Shown one piece after another: positions 26,662 to 35,601 of a DNA stretch of 64,000 nucleotides. The stretch covers positions 62,001 through 126,000 of the forward strand of contig NZ_JAFKRH010000011.1 in the NCBI RefSeq assembly GCF_019038465.1, given 5' to 3'. Origin of the DNA: Synechococcus sp. CCY 0621. Its GTDB lineage: Bacteria > Cyanobacteriota > Cyanobacteriia > PCC-6307 > Cyanobiaceae. The notes below the pieces were generated by a model. That model was not told the origin of the DNA, made no database searches, and saw only the letters and a program-made list of their open reading frames with translations. A program made the translations under genes and the position numbers. Position 1 is the stretch's first letter. Every line of letters starts with the position of its first letter.

Positions 26662-27510
26662 TTAAGCGGAGGGGCTGGTCGATTCGGACATGGGGGCCGG
26701 CACGATCGGCACGTCCGCAGGAATGGAGCGCCGATACATTTCGCAGAGGTGGGCCATGACGTCAAGGAGGGCCAGGCGGTAGTCCTGCAGGAAATCGTTC
26801 TTCTGTCCTTTCAGCATGAGCTGTTTCCAGAACTCTTCAATCAGATTCACGTGGATCTCGACCATTTTGGTGATCGGCAGATCGGCAAAGAAGGCTGTGT
26901 TAACGAAGCTTTCGATCGCCTGGTTGGCCGCGGCCGGATTCTTGAAGTAGCTGATCAGCAGATCCCGATAGCTGCGTCGCAGCGAGTCGAGCAGCTCCCT
27001 GCGCTCCTCGGCTTCCAGGTTGCGCAGGAAGCGGGAGGGGTCCCGCTTGTAGTAGACGCTGAGATACCCGAGACGACCGTTCAGCCGGTTTGACAGTTTC
27101 CAGCCATCGGGGGTGGTGGCCTGTCGTTCGCTGCTGGACGGCGGGGTGTGGCTGCGCAGAAACCGGGAAACGGCCGCATCGAGGCTGTAGCTCAGCTGCT
27201 CCAACTGATCGGGGGGCAGGCGGACTTCCGCCCCATGGAACAACACGTCGCCCCTGACGGGGCCGATCAGCACGGCTGGCAGCTCGAGCCCCCGTTCGTG
27301 CATGGTCCCGAAAAAGCTTTCCTCCACGGCACCCTCCTCGAGCAAAAGTCCGTCGACGTCCTCGCAGCGCTGCTCCAGCTGGGCGAGGGGGTCGGTGGTG
27401 GGGTCGAGAGCCACCAACTGGTAGCGCCCGCCCTTGAGCCACTGGGCGCAGGCCTCGGCCAGGGCAGGGGTCTGGATGAGGGTGAGAATGTTGAGGACGG
27501 GTTGGGGCAT
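26662..27510 (-). CDS. kaiA: Circadian clock protein KaiA, full length
   Basis: Stimulates KaiC autophosphorylation. From ATG 27510 it is 282 residues, close to the 284 of S. elongatus. The N-terminal pseudo-receiver domain (start MPQPVLNILTLIQTPALAE, to about 135) is complete and the C-terminal four-helix KaiC-binding domain follows. The frame open to 27999 crosses rplU and is not coding there. Divergent from rplU with about 150 bases between. Presence of a full KaiA separates this organism from Prochlorococcus, which lacks it. Confidence 0.97.
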   Translation of the reverse strand: MPQPVLNILTLIQTPALAEACAQWLKGGRYQLVALDPTTDPLAQLEQRCEDVDGLLLEEGAVEESFFGTMHERGLELPAVLIGPVRGDVLFHGAEVRLPPDQLEQLSYSLDAAVSRFLRSHTPPSSSERQATTPDGWKLSNRLNGRLGYLSVYYKRDPSRFLRNLEAEERRELLDSLRRSYRDLLISYFKNPAAANQAIESFVNTAFFADLPITKMVEIHVNLIEEFWKQLMLKGQKNDFLQDYRLALLDVMAHLCEMYRRSIPADVPIVPAPMSESTSPSA

Positions 27511-27618
27511 CGACCGCTGCGGCGGGGACGCCCCCTGGTCGAGCTGATTCTTGACGGAAGGAGGTCCCGGACGGGAGGATCTTAGTTCTGTCTTTCGATT
27601 CCGTGCGCCCAGGCCCAA

Positions 27619-27637
27619 TGGCGGCTCCCTGCCGCCA
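27619..27637 (+). promoter_or_regulatory. Perfect hairpin in the rplU leader
   Basis: TGGCGGC (27619-27625) pairs perfectly with GCCGCCA (27631-27637) around a five-base loop, ending 23 bases before the rplU ATG. There is no T-run, so it is not a terminator. A leader hairpin in an r-protein operon could serve autoregulation. That role is inference only. Confidence 0.35.
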
Positions 27638-27660
27638 GCCTGGCCACGCCCCTTGACGTG

Positions 27661-28062
27661 ATGACCCAAGCCCCCCAGCAGGACCTCCCCAGCGCCGCCG
27701 CGACAGGAGCCGCGACGACGGATACCACCGGTGCCTACGCCATCGTCGAAGCCTCCGGTCAGCAGTTCTGGCTGCAGACGGATCGCTACGTCGACCTTGA
27801 CCGCCTCAGCGCCGACGTCGACAGCACCGTCACCCTGGAGAACGTGCTTCTGGTGAAGGACGCGTCCGGCACCACCCTGGGCCAGCCCTACGTGGCCGGC
27901 GCCACCGTGGAACTCAAGGTGATGGCCCATCGCCGCGGCCAGAAGATCATCGTTTACAAGATGCGTCCCAAGAAGAAGACCCGCCGCAAGAACGGTCACC
28001 GCCAGGAACTCACTCGTGTGATGGTTCAGTCCATCAAGGTGGGCGGCAAGGCGATCGTCTGA
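27661..28062 (+). CDS. rplU: 50S ribosomal protein L21
   Basis: Large-subunit r-protein binding 23S rRNA. 133 residues from ATG 27661; a GTG directly before it at 27658 is also possible. The first 24 residues are an Ala/Thr-rich extension; the L21 core begins at [14 protein letters not shown]. The GHRQELTRV motif near the C-terminus is typical. Upstream of rpmA by 55 bases, the universal rplU-rpmA pair, and divergent from kaiA, an arrangement common in picocyanobacteria. Confidence 0.98.
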   Translation: MTQAPQQDLPSAAATGAATTDTTGAYAIVEASGQQFWLQTDRYVDLDRLSADVDSTVTLENVLLVKDASGTTLGQPYVAGATVELKVMAHRRGQKIIVYKMRPKKKTRRKNGHRQELTRVMVQSIKVGGKAIV

Positions 28063-28117
28063 TCGGGTTCCCCCGGCGTTCCGTTCTCATTTCCCCCTTC
28101 CACCCCTCGCTTTCCCC

Positions 28118-28384
28118 ATGGCCCACAAGAAAGGCACAGGTTCCACCCGTAACGGCCGCGACTCGAACTCCAAGCGCCTCGGCGTCAAGCGCTACGGCGG
28201 TGAAACCGTCAGCGCCGGTTCGATCCTGATCCGTCAGCGCGGCACCTCCGTGATTCCCGGCGTCAACGTTGGTCGCGGTTCTGATGACACCCTGTTCGCC
28301 CTGGTGGATGGCGTGGTCAGCTTCGAATCGATCAAGCGTGGCCTGCGCAACCGCAAGCGCATCAACATCGCCGTGGCCGCCTAG
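28118..28384 (+). CDS. rpmA: 50S ribosomal protein L27
   Basis: 88-residue r-protein near the peptidyl transferase centre. The N-terminus [16 protein letters not shown] with the KRYGGETV segment is diagnostic. Its last four bases overlap the end of the convergent transporter gene, so no terminator separates the two. Confidence 0.99.
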   Translation: MAHKKGTGSTRNGRDSNSKRLGVKRYGGETVSAGSILIRQRGTSVIPGVNVGRGSDDTLFALVDGVVSFESIKRGLRNRKRINIAVAA

Positions 28385-29136
28385 GTCAGGGGCACCTCGC
28401 TCAGTTCGGTGCCGTCCCCCGGCACCTCCAGATATCTCCTCAGCAAGCCCACCAGCAGGTAGAAGGGCAGGGTGTCGGCCAGGGCCGCCACCAGCTTGAA
28501 CACATAGCCGCTGGCGATGAACACGCCCAGCTGGGGCAGCACGGGCTCACCGGCCCTGATCGGCAGCACATGGGCGGCGTAGTGGCTGATCAGCACCACT
28601 GCCGAGGTGTCCACGATCTGACTGATCAGGGTGGAGCCGTTGTTGCGCAGCCACAGGGCCTTGCCGTTGCTGAAGCGCTTCCAGAAATGGAACAGGCGCA
28701 CGTCGGTGAACTGGGCGGCCATGTAAGCGGCCATGGAGGCCCCCACCGCCCCGAAGGCCAGCCGCCGCACCTCAAAGAACACCGGCACCCCATCGGCCTG
28801 GGTGTCGAGAGGCAGCCCCGCCACCCCACCGAACCCGTCCAGACCCGGCAGGATGCCCCCTAGCCAGAGCACCAGCACGATCCAGCCGTTGAGCATCAGA
28901 CCCACCCACACCACCTGGGAAGCGCGTCGCTCGCCCCAGATCTCGCTGATCAGGTCGGTGCACAGAAAGGTCACGGGGTACGGCAGGGCCCCGATCGCCA
29001 CGATGATCGGGAAGGAGCCGATGCTGCCCAGGGTCAGGAACCGGGTCAGACCGAGGATGTTCAGCATGCCCATGGTCCCCAGGAAGATGCCGGCCAGCAC
29101 CAGAAAGGCCACCTCGCGCCGGTCCTGCAGGGTCAT
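28381..29136 (-). CDS. Queuosine precursor transporter (QPTR/YhhQ family)
   Basis: A 251-residue inner-membrane protein with about six hydrophobic segments. Family marks are the [22 protein letters not shown] region and the polar [18 protein letters not shown] helix. Members import queuosine precursors such as preQ0/preQ1. The start at 29136 is just 12 bases from the truB ATG on the other strand, so their promoters must lie inside each other's coding sequence or overlap. The neighbour truB is also a tRNA-modification gene. Confidence 0.88.
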   Translation of the reverse strand: MTLQDRREVAFLVLAGIFLGTMGMLNILGLTRFLTLGSIGSFPIIVAIGALPYPVTFLCTDLISEIWGERRASQVVWVGLMLNGWIVLVLWLGGILPGLDGFGGVAGLPLDTQADGVPVFFEVRRLAFGAVGASMAAYMAAQFTDVRLFHFWKRFSNGKALWLRNNGSTLISQIVDTSAVVLISHYAAHVLPIRAGEPVLPQLGVFIASGYVFKLVAALADTLPFYLLVGLLRRYLEVPGDGTELSEVPLT

Positions 29137-29148
29137 CGGCGTCTGGGC

Positions 29149-30072
29149 ATGAAGGAAGGTTCCACCAGGCTGCCGCCTTCGCCCCCGTCACGCCACGGCT
29201 GCGGCTTCCTGGTGCTCGACAAACCTGCCGGCCTGACCTCCCACGACGTCGTCGCCCGGGTGCGGCGGGCCTCCGGGCTGCGGCGGGTGGGCCATGGCGG
29301 CACCCTGGATCCGGCGGTCACTGGCGTGTTGCCGATCGCCCTGGGTCCGGCCACCCGGTTGCTGCCCTATCTCCCCGGCGACAAGACCTACCGCGGCACG
29401 GTGCAACTGGGGCTGCGTACCAGCACTGACGACCTCGAGGGTGAGGTGCTGGAGCAGCTGCCCGTGCCACCCCTCGGCCCCGAGGAGCTGGAGCGGGCCC
29501 TGGCTGCCTTCCGCGGGGAGATCCTGCAGGTCCCCCCCCAGGTCTCCGCCGTGCATGTCGATGGCCAGCGGGCCTACGCCCGGGTGCGGGCGGGGGAAGA
29601 GCTGGCCCTGGCGGCCCGACCGGTGCTGATCCATGGCCTCGACCTGCTCGGCTGGGATGCCGCCAGCGGCCGCCTGGACCTGGAGGTGCGTTGTTCCGCC
29701 GGCACCTATGTGCGCGCCCTGGCGAGGGACCTGGGGGAGGCCCTGCGCTGCGGCGGAGCCCTGGCCAGCCTGCGCCGCACCGCCGCCCTCGGTTTCGGCC
29801 TGCACCAGGCCATTTCCATGGAGCGCCTGGCGAGCGGCCCCATGCCCCCCCTGCTGAATCCCCTCGATGTGCTGGTGGATCTGCCGCGGCAGCGTCTCGA
29901 TCCGGCCCAGCTGTCGCCATGGCGTTGCGGCCGTGCGCTGCCCCGTACGGTGGAGCAGTTGCCCGAGGGGGCGGTCGCCGTGCTCACGCCGGATGGCAGT
30001 CTGGCGGGCATTGCCCGTGCCGACGGCAAGGGTCTGCTCCTGCCCCGGCTGGTGTTCGACGCCACCGGTTGA
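29149..30072 (+). CDS. truB: tRNA pseudouridine-55 synthase
   Basis: Makes pseudouridine 55 in the T-loop of tRNAs. The 307-residue protein has the catalytic Asp in GGTLDPAVTGVLPIALG, the KTYRGTVQLG strand and the C-terminal CSAGTYVRALARDLG motif. A PUA-like C-terminal part follows. An 18-base gap to the YebC gene suggests cotranscription. Confidence 0.96.
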   Translation: MKEGSTRLPPSPPSRHGCGFLVLDKPAGLTSHDVVARVRRASGLRRVGHGGTLDPAVTGVLPIALGPATRLLPYLPGDKTYRGTVQLGLRTSTDDLEGEVLEQLPVPPLGPEELERALAAFRGEILQVPPQVSAVHVDGQRAYARVRAGEELALAARPVLIHGLDLLGWDAASGRLDLEVRCSAGTYVRALARDLGEALRCGGALASLRRTAALGFGLHQAISMERLASGPMPPLLNPLDVLVDLPRQRLDPAQLSPWRCGRALPRTVEQLPEGAVAVLTPDGSLAGIARADGKGLLLPRLVFDATG

Positions 30073-30090
30073 ACCTCTCCCCAGATCGCG

Positions 30091-30867
30091 ATGGCCGGCC
30101 ACAGCAAATGGGCCCAGATCAAACGCACCAAGGCGGTGGTGGATGCGAAACGGGGGGCCCTGTTCACCCGGTTGGGGCGGGAGATCACCGTGGCGGCCCG
30201 CGGTGGTGCCGACCCCGCCGGTAACTTCCAGCTCCGCACCGCCATCGAGAAGGCCAAGGTGGCGGGGCTGCCCAACGCCAACATCGACCGGGCCGTGGCC
30301 AAGGGCAGCGGCCAGGGAGGTGCTGGCGCCGACCTGTTTGAGGCGGTGCGCTACGAGGGCTATGGAGCCGGCGGCGTGGCCGTGCTGGTGGAGGCCCTCA
30401 CCGACAATCGCAACCGCACCGCCGCCGACCTGCGGCTGGCCTTTGGTAAGCATGGCGGCAATCTCGGCGAGACCGGCTGCGTCAGCTATCTGTTCGAGCA
30501 GCGGGCCGTGGTGCGGCTGGCCCTGCCCGACGCCGACGAGGAGAGCCTGCTCGAGCGCCTGCTGGCCCTGGAGGAGCGGGACGGAACGGCGGCGGCGGGC
30601 TACGCCATCGACGCGGACGGGGTTGATGTGTTCGGGGCCTTTGCCGACCTGGAAGTCCTCCAGGACGGACTGAGACATCTGGGTCTGCCGTTGGCGGGCT
30701 GGGAGCACCGTTGGATCGCCTCGCTGCCCTGCCGCCTTGAGGATGGGGGCGTGCTGGCCGCCTGTCTGCGCATGCTGGATGTGCTCGAAGATCTCGACGA
30801 CGTGCGCAGCGTCACCACCAATCTCGAAGCGGACGAGGCCCTGATGGAAGCGGTCCTGCTCAGCTGA
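30091..30867 (+). CDS. YebC/PmpR family protein
   Basis: 258 residues with the invariant N-terminus [20 protein letters not shown]. The family was long called a transcriptional regulator. Recent work on YebC proteins shows ribosome-associated roles at proline stretches for some members; which applies here is not readable. It ends eight bases inside the convergent nagB gene. Confidence 0.95.
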   Translation: MAGHSKWAQIKRTKAVVDAKRGALFTRLGREITVAARGGADPAGNFQLRTAIEKAKVAGLPNANIDRAVAKGSGQGGAGADLFEAVRYEGYGAGGVAVLVEALTDNRNRTAADLRLAFGKHGGNLGETGCVSYLFEQRAVVRLALPDADEESLLERLLALEERDGTAAAGYAIDADGVDVFGAFADLEVLQDGLRHLGLPLAGWEHRWIASLPCRLEDGGVLAACLRMLDVLEDLDDVRSVTTNLEADEALMEAVLLS

Positions 30868-31633
30868 GCATGGCGTCGGCGTCGGCGATCACGGTGAGGG
30901 CGGGATGGTGCTGCAGCCAGCTGGCGGGCAGCTCTGCGGAAGGGGGCTCCTCCAGGGTGCGGCGCAGGATGGCCGCCTTCTCGGCCCCGGTGACCACCAG
31001 CAGCACCCGGCGGGCCGAGAGGATTTCGGCCAGTCCCAGGGTGATGGCCTGCCGGGGGACGGCACCGGGGTCGCCGCCGAAGCCGCCGGCGTTCTGGCGC
31101 CGGGTGTGGCCGCTGAGCACCACACAGCGACAGGCCACCGCAGGGTCCGAGGGGGGTTCGTTGAAGCCCACGTGGCCGTTGAGGCCGAGGCCCAGCAGTT
31201 GCAGGCCGATGCCACCGGCCGCGCTCACGGCGGCGCCATAACGACGGGCTTCCTCTGCCGGATCGGCGGCCTGCCCATCGGGGAGGCGCACCCGCTCGGG
31301 GTCCAGGCCGAGGGGCGCCACCAGCTGGCGGGCCATGGTGGCGGCGAAGGAGGTGGGATCCTGCGGCGCCAGCCCCACGTACTCGTCCAGGTTGAAGCTG
31401 CACCAGCTGTCGCGCACCCTGGCCGCCAAGGGGGCGTCCAGCCGAGCCATCCGGCGGGCCAGGGCCCCATAGACGGGCTCCATGGTGCGTCCGGTCGCCA
31501 GACCGAGGGGCCGCTGTGGGTGCAGCCGATCCGCCAGCAGCAGGGCCGCCACCCGTTCGGCCACCGCCGCCGCATCGGTCAGAACCACGGGGGTGATGGC
31601 GGGGCTGGTGGTGGAGGGGGAGCCGTGCCTCAA
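30860..31633 (-). CDS. nagB: Glucosamine-6-phosphate deaminase
   Basis: Isomerises and deaminates glucosamine-6-P to fructose-6-P. Signatures are [12 protein letters not shown], the catalytic [10 protein letters not shown] and the [12 protein letters not shown] motif, which point to NagB rather than 6-phosphogluconolactonase. No ATG suits the start: a TTG at 31633 overlaps the upstream gene's stop by four bases (TTGA) and gives 257 residues. A GTG at 31591 is possible, and the far ATG at 31729 would overlap the upstream gene by 100 bases. Coupled to the SpoIID-like gene, consistent with amino-sugar/cell-wall work. Confidence 0.9.
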   Translation of the reverse strand: MRHGSPSTTSPAITPVVLTDAAAVAERVAALLLADRLHPQRPLGLATGRTMEPVYGALARRMARLDAPLAARVRDSWCSFNLDEYVGLAPQDPTSFAATMARQLVAPLGLDPERVRLPDGQAADPAEEARRYGAAVSAAGGIGLQLLGLGLNGHVGFNEPPSDPAVACRCVVLSGHTRRQNAGGFGGDPGAVPRQAITLGLAEILSARRVLLVVTGAEKAAILRRTLEEPPSAELPASWLQHHPALTVIADADAMLS

Positions 31634-32982
31634 AGGGAGGTGTAGGGGAGGATCCGGGCCCCCTGGTAGTAGTGCTTCAGGATCTGGCGGTAATCCTCGC
31701 CGCGCAGGGCCAGCCCGTAGGCGCCCCACTGGCTCATGCCCACCCCATGGCCGTAGCCGCGGCCGCTGACCAGCAGCGTTGGCGCCGCCGGTGGCCGGGG
31801 ACTCTGCCAGGGGGCCTGGACCAGGCCGGAGGCCAGGGAGCGGATCCCCTCGGGGGTGAACATCCCCTGCAGGGAGGGCAGCGGGGGTGGGAAGGGGGCG
31901 GACCTGGGGGCCTCGAAGTCGAAGCGGGCCAGGGTGCTGCGCAGGCCCAGCCGCTGCCGCAGTTCGGCGCCCGTGAGCAGCAGCGTGCCGCCAGGTCCCG
32001 TCACCCGGGCCTGGCGGATGCGGCCGGAGCTGGTGGTGGAAAGCACCTCGATGCGGAAGGCCCCATCGATTTCCCGGAAGGCCCTGGCCAGCCTGTCGGG
32101 CTCGATGCGCAGCTGCCAGGCGTGGACCGGGCTGGCCTGGTCGAAATCGGGCACGCTCACCAGGTAGGGGAGCTGCTGGCGCCAGATCTCGCCGCTGTTT
32201 TCGGTCAGGCCACCACTGCTGCTGTGGAAGACCGCGTTGATCAGGGCGGAACCGTGCACCAGCACCTGGGAACGGGTGCTGCGCACCGCCTCACGGGTGG
32301 AGTCGGTTTCGCTCTCGACCCCCTTGTAGACCTGGCTGGCCACCGTGGCCTTGAGGTCGAAGGGGGCCGCCGGTCGGCGCTGGCGCAGGGCATAGGTGCG
32401 GGCCGCCACCGCCTGGGCCCGCAGGGCCGCGAGCGGCCAGCTGGCAGGCATCTCGCTGCCCACCACGCTGGGCAGGTAGCTCTCGACATCGATCAGGTTG
32501 ATCGCCTGCAGACGATCGCCCTCGCTGCGCACCAGCAGCCGGCCGCGGTAGCGGCGCTGCTGCAGGGTCAGCATGGCCTCGCGGCCGCCGGCCTGGGACT
32601 GGGAGGGTTCGATCCAGGCCTGACCCGATGGCAACGACAACCGCCGTGGGCTGCCGGCCGATCCCTGAAGCCTTGCCTCCAGGGCCGCGCCGCTGCGGAC
32701 CAACTGCAGCCGGTCCCCCGGGGCCAACTCCAGCAGGGTGCGTCCCGCCCCATCGCCCAGGCGCAGGGCGGCGCTGCCGGCCTCCAGCTCCAGGCTGGGG
32801 GCTTCCTGCAGCAGCACCCGCACCACAGGGGCCGGCGCCCTGGCCTCGATGGGTATCGGCGCCGCCACGGCGGCTGGGAGCAGCGCCAGGGGCAGGCCGG
32901 CGCGCCATCCGAAGCGGAGCAAGGACACGGGGGGCGCGAGCGACAACGGGTCATTCTGGACGGCGCTACCGGGGTTGGCCAT
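31630..32982 (-). CDS. SpoIID/LytB-domain exported protein
   Basis: About 450 residues from ATG 32982 (a GTG at 32997 is an alternative). A signal-like segment (GWRAGLPLALLPAAVAAP) is followed by a beta-rich region and the SpoIID domain. Marks are the VESYLPSVVGSEMPASWP start, AQAVAARTYAL, SSSGGLTENSGEIW and the C-terminal GRGYGHGVGMSQWGAYGLA. SpoIID is a lytic transglycosylase acting on denuded peptidoglycan; cyanobacterial homologues may do the same at the septum. It is coupled to nagB. Confidence 0.9.
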   Translation of the reverse strand: MANPGSAVQNDPLSLAPPVSLLRFGWRAGLPLALLPAAVAAPIPIEARAPAPVVRVLLQEAPSLELEAGSAALRLGDGAGRTLLELAPGDRLQLVRSGAALEARLQGSAGSPRRLSLPSGQAWIEPSQSQAGGREAMLTLQQRRYRGRLLVRSEGDRLQAINLIDVESYLPSVVGSEMPASWPLAALRAQAVAARTYALRQRRPAAPFDLKATVASQVYKGVESETDSTREAVRSTRSQVLVHGSALINAVFHSSSGGLTENSGEIWRQQLPYLVSVPDFDQASPVHAWQLRIEPDRLARAFREIDGAFRIEVLSTTSSGRIRQARVTGPGGTLLLTGAELRQRLGLRSTLARFDFEAPRSAPFPPPLPSLQGMFTPEGIRSLASGLVQAPWQSPRPPAAPTLLVSGRGYGHGVGMSQWGAYGLALRGEDYRQILKHYYQGARILPYTSL

Positions 32983-33041
32983 GGCGCCGGCCACCACACC
33001 GGCTGGCGGCGTGGCAGCATGCCTGCTGAGGCCTCCCGGAT

Positions 33042-33989
33042 GTGCAGGTCACTTTCCTGGGAACCAGCTCTGGCGTTCCCACCCGCGCCCGCAACGTCTC
33101 CGCCGTCGCCCTGCGTCTGCCCCAGCGGGCGGAGCTCTGGCTGTTCGATTGCGGCGAGGGCACCCAGCACCAGTTCCTGCGCAGTGAGCTGCGGGTGTCG
33201 CAGCTGCGCCGGATCTTCGTCACCCACATGCACGGCGACCACGTTTTCGGTCTGCCGGGGCTGCTGGCCAGCCTGGGTCTGGCCGGCAGCTGTGGCGGGA
33301 TCGATCTCTACGGTCCGGATCCGCTGCGCGATTACCTGGAGGGGGTGATGCGCACCTCCTCCACCCGCATCGGCTATCCCCTGCGCACCCACCGTGTCAA
33401 GGAGGCCGCTGCCCGGGGCAGCCTGGTGCTGGATGACGACGACATCACGGTGCGCTGCACGGCGCTCACCCACCGGGTGCCGGCCTATGCCTACCGGGTG
33501 GATCAGAAGCCGCGGCCGGGCCGCTTCGACGTGGAGCGGGCCAGGGCCCTGGGCGTTCCCCCCGGGCCGGTCTATGGGGAGCTCAAGGCCGGTCGCAGCG
33601 TCACCCTCGACGACGGCCGGGTGATTCGGGGAGAGGCCCTGTGCGGGCCGCCGCGGCCTGGCCGCAGCGTCGTGTACTGCACCGACACGGTGTTCAGCGA
33701 GGCCGCGGTGGCCCTGGCCCAGGGCGCCGACCTGCTGATCCACGAATCCACCTTTTCCCACGGCGAGGCGGACCTGGCCATCGCCCGCCAGCACTCCACC
33801 AGCACCATGGCCGCCCAGACCGCCCTGGAGGCGGGGGTGAAGCGGCTGGTGCTGACCCACCTGAGTCCCCGCTACGTGGCCGGCAATCCCATGACCCCCG
33901 ATGACCTGGTGGCCGAAGCGCGGGCCATCTTCCCTGAGACGCTCGTGGCCAGGGACTTCCTCAGCCTTGAGGTGGGGGAGGCGGGCTGA
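33042..33989 (+). CDS. rnz: Ribonuclease Z
   Basis: Endonuclease that removes the 3' trailer of tRNA precursors. 315 residues starting at a GTG (33042), directly before [13 protein letters not shown], the family N-terminus. The metallo-beta-lactamase zinc motif is THMHGDH (HxHxDH). Later ligands are in YCTDTVF and LTHLSPRY. Divergent from the SpoIID-like gene. Confidence 0.97.
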   Translation: MQVTFLGTSSGVPTRARNVSAVALRLPQRAELWLFDCGEGTQHQFLRSELRVSQLRRIFVTHMHGDHVFGLPGLLASLGLAGSCGGIDLYGPDPLRDYLEGVMRTSSTRIGYPLRTHRVKEAAARGSLVLDDDDITVRCTALTHRVPAYAYRVDQKPRPGRFDVERARALGVPPGPVYGELKAGRSVTLDDGRVIRGEALCGPPRPGRSVVYCTDTVFSEAAVALAQGADLLIHESTFSHGEADLAIARQHSTSTMAAQTALEAGVKRLVLTHLSPRYVAGNPMTPDDLVAEARAIFPETLVARDFLSLEVGEAG

Positions 33990-34085
33990 GCCTGCAACAG
34001 TTCGCGTGATTCCGCTGCGGGGGACCCGTTGCCCGTGATACAAGGTCTCAGTTGCGGTCCCACCGCCATTTCGCCGGCTTCTTCC

Positions 34086-34628
34086 ATGGCCCCCCTCTTT
34101 CTCTCAGCCGCCCCCCTTTCAGCCATCCGCCGCTCGCTTGTCCGTGCCGTCGCCCGGACCCTGCTGATCCTTCCCCTGGCCCTGCTGGTCTGCTTCGCGG
34201 GTCCCGCGGCGGCGGCTCAGTGGAGCGCCGAGGACCTCACCGTGCCGGTGTCCCCCGACGGCACCCTGGTGACCTTCACCGAGAAGGAGGTCAAGACCGG
34301 CCGCAAGCTCTTCAATGACAGCTGCGGCACCTGCCATGCCGGCGGCATCACCAAGACCAACCAGAACGTGGGCCTGGATCCCGAGACCCTCGCCCTGGCC
34401 ACCCCAGCCCGCGATTCGGTCGAAGCCTTGGTCGACTACATGAAGGACCCCACCTCCTACGACGGGGAGTACAGCATCTCCGACGTCCATCCCAGCCTGC
34501 GCAGCAGCGATGTGTTCGTGAAGATGCGCGACCTGGACGACGAGGACCTGCGCCTGATCGCCGGCTACATCCTGGTCGCCCCCAAGGTCCAGGGGATCCA
34601 GTGGGGCGGCGGCAAGATCTACTTCTGA
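34086..34628 (+). CDS. psbV: Photosystem II cytochrome c-550
   Basis: Extrinsic lumenal heme protein that stabilises the Mn4CaO5 cluster and its Ca/Cl requirement. From ATG 34086 it is 180 residues. It has a Sec signal (ARTLLILPLALLVCFAGPAAAA), then the mature protein with heme motif CGTCH and the second axial His in SDVHPSLRS. It ends in WGGGKIYF, the PsbV C-terminus. An intrinsic terminator follows closely. Open sequence back to 34029 is unlikely to be translated. Confidence 0.98.
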   Translation: MAPLFLSAAPLSAIRRSLVRAVARTLLILPLALLVCFAGPAAAAQWSAEDLTVPVSPDGTLVTFTEKEVKTGRKLFNDSCGTCHAGGITKTNQNVGLDPETLALATPARDSVEALVDYMKDPTSYDGEYSISDVHPSLRSSDVFVKMRDLDDEDLRLIAGYILVAPKVQGIQWGGGKIYF

Positions 34629-34646
34629 GTCCCCACCCACCTCAAG

Positions 34647-34678
34647 CCGGCAGTCCTCCAGGACTGACCGGTTTTTTT
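34647..34678 (+). terminator. Intrinsic terminator of psbV
   Basis: CCGG-CAGTCC (34647-34656) pairs with GGACTG-A-CCGG (34661-34671) with a TCCA loop and one bulged A, followed by seven T residues (34672-34678). It sits 19 bases after the psbV stop. Confidence 0.9.
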
Positions 34679-34697
34679 GTGGCTGAACGCCGGCGCC

Positions 34698-35081
34698 TCA
34701 GGGGGCCGGTGCGGGTGGAGGCGGCGCCAGGTTGCCGGCCTCCAGGGAGCCGGGCAGCTTGCTGTACCACCACTCCTGCAGGCCAGGGGCCAGCCGCTGG
34801 GGGAAGAGGGTGATGACGGTGCGGGTGGGCCGGGCCCCGGGCTGGAGCAGCTCCACGGCGTAGGAGGGGCAGCGGCGGGCGGCCAGGTCGGCCACGAAGC
34901 GGCGGCCGACGCGGCGCCAGCTGGGCTCCTTGCTGCGCCAGGCCAGCCGGCAGCAGGGCCAGGGCAGTTCCTCCCGATCGAACAGGCGGCAGCAGGGCCC
35001 CAGGACCCGGTAGCTGTACTGACCGCCGGGGCTGGGATGCTCGCTGCCGGAGGCCAGCACGGTGTCCACCTGGAGTGACAT
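34698..35081 (-). CDS. Cysteine-containing small protein, unknown
   Basis: 127 residues from ATG 35081 (MSLQVDTVLASGSEHPSPGG). It contains CC pairs (GPCCRLF, WPCCRLAW), many Trp and Arg, and a Pro-rich tail. No domain recognised. The ATG lies directly after the T-run of the ferredoxin terminator, leaving no room for a Shine-Dalgarno. It may be leaderless, or translated from occasional read-through; an in-frame upstream start at 35126 would run through the terminator stem. Confidence 0.6.
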   Translation of the reverse strand: MSLQVDTVLASGSEHPSPGGQYSYRVLGPCCRLFDREELPWPCCRLAWRSKEPSWRRVGRRFVADLAARRCPSYAVELLQPGARPTRTVITLFPQRLAPGLQEWWYSKLPGSLEAGNLAPPPPAPAP

Positions 35082-35082
35082 G

Positions 35083-35105
35083 AAAAAGCCACCCCTGAGG
35101 GTGGC
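35083..35105 (-). terminator. Intrinsic terminator of the ferredoxin gene
   Basis: Read on the minus strand, GCCACCC (35105-35099) pairs with GGGTGGC (35094-35088) with a four-base loop, followed by five T residues (35087-35083). It lies about 55 bases after the ferredoxin stop and directly abuts the next gene's ATG at 35081. Confidence 0.85.
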
Positions 35106-35159
35106 GGAGAAGAACACGGGGTTCAAGGGGCGATCCGCGCGAATCGCCCGGCGAGGAGC

Positions 35160-35459
35160 TCAGTAGAGCTCTTCTTCGGTGTGGGTCTTGATGGTGCAGT
35201 CGGAGGTGGGGTAGGCGACGCAGGTGAGGACGAAGCCGGCCTCGATCTGGTCGTCGTCGAGGAAGCTTTGGTCCGACTGGTCGACGGTGCCGGCGGTGAG
35301 CTTGCCAGCGCAGGTGGAGCAGGCGCCGGCGCGGCAGGAGTAGGGCAGGTCAATGCCCTGCTCTTCGGCGGCGTCGAGGATGTACTGGTCGTCGGGAACC
35401 TCGATGGTCTTGTTCAGCCCCTCGCTCTCATTGACGAGGGTGACCTTGTAGGAAGCCAT
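35160..35459 (-). CDS. petF: Plant-type [2Fe-2S] ferredoxin
   Basis: 99-residue soluble electron carrier accepting electrons from photosystem I and feeding FNR, FTR and other partners. The cluster cysteines are in [10 protein letters not shown] and LTCVAYP (the C-x4-C-x2-C ... C pattern). The C-terminus EEELY is typical of photosynthetic ferredoxins. Other paralogues may exist, so petF is assigned by type. Confidence 0.95.
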   Translation of the reverse strand: MASYKVTLVNESEGLNKTIEVPDDQYILDAAEEQGIDLPYSCRAGACSTCAGKLTAGTVDQSDQSFLDDDQIEAGFVLTCVAYPTSDCTIKTHTEEELY

Positions 35460-35601
35460 GGAAGAGATTGGAGCTCACAGACACCCGGCAGCCAGGGCCT
35501 GTAGGACCCGCCCTTCCTACATCCGACAGGGGGCATTCCCGGCGTTCTTGGGCTCGCAGGCCGGGAAGGCCAATCAAAGCCAGGACACAGATCAGCGTGC
35601 C

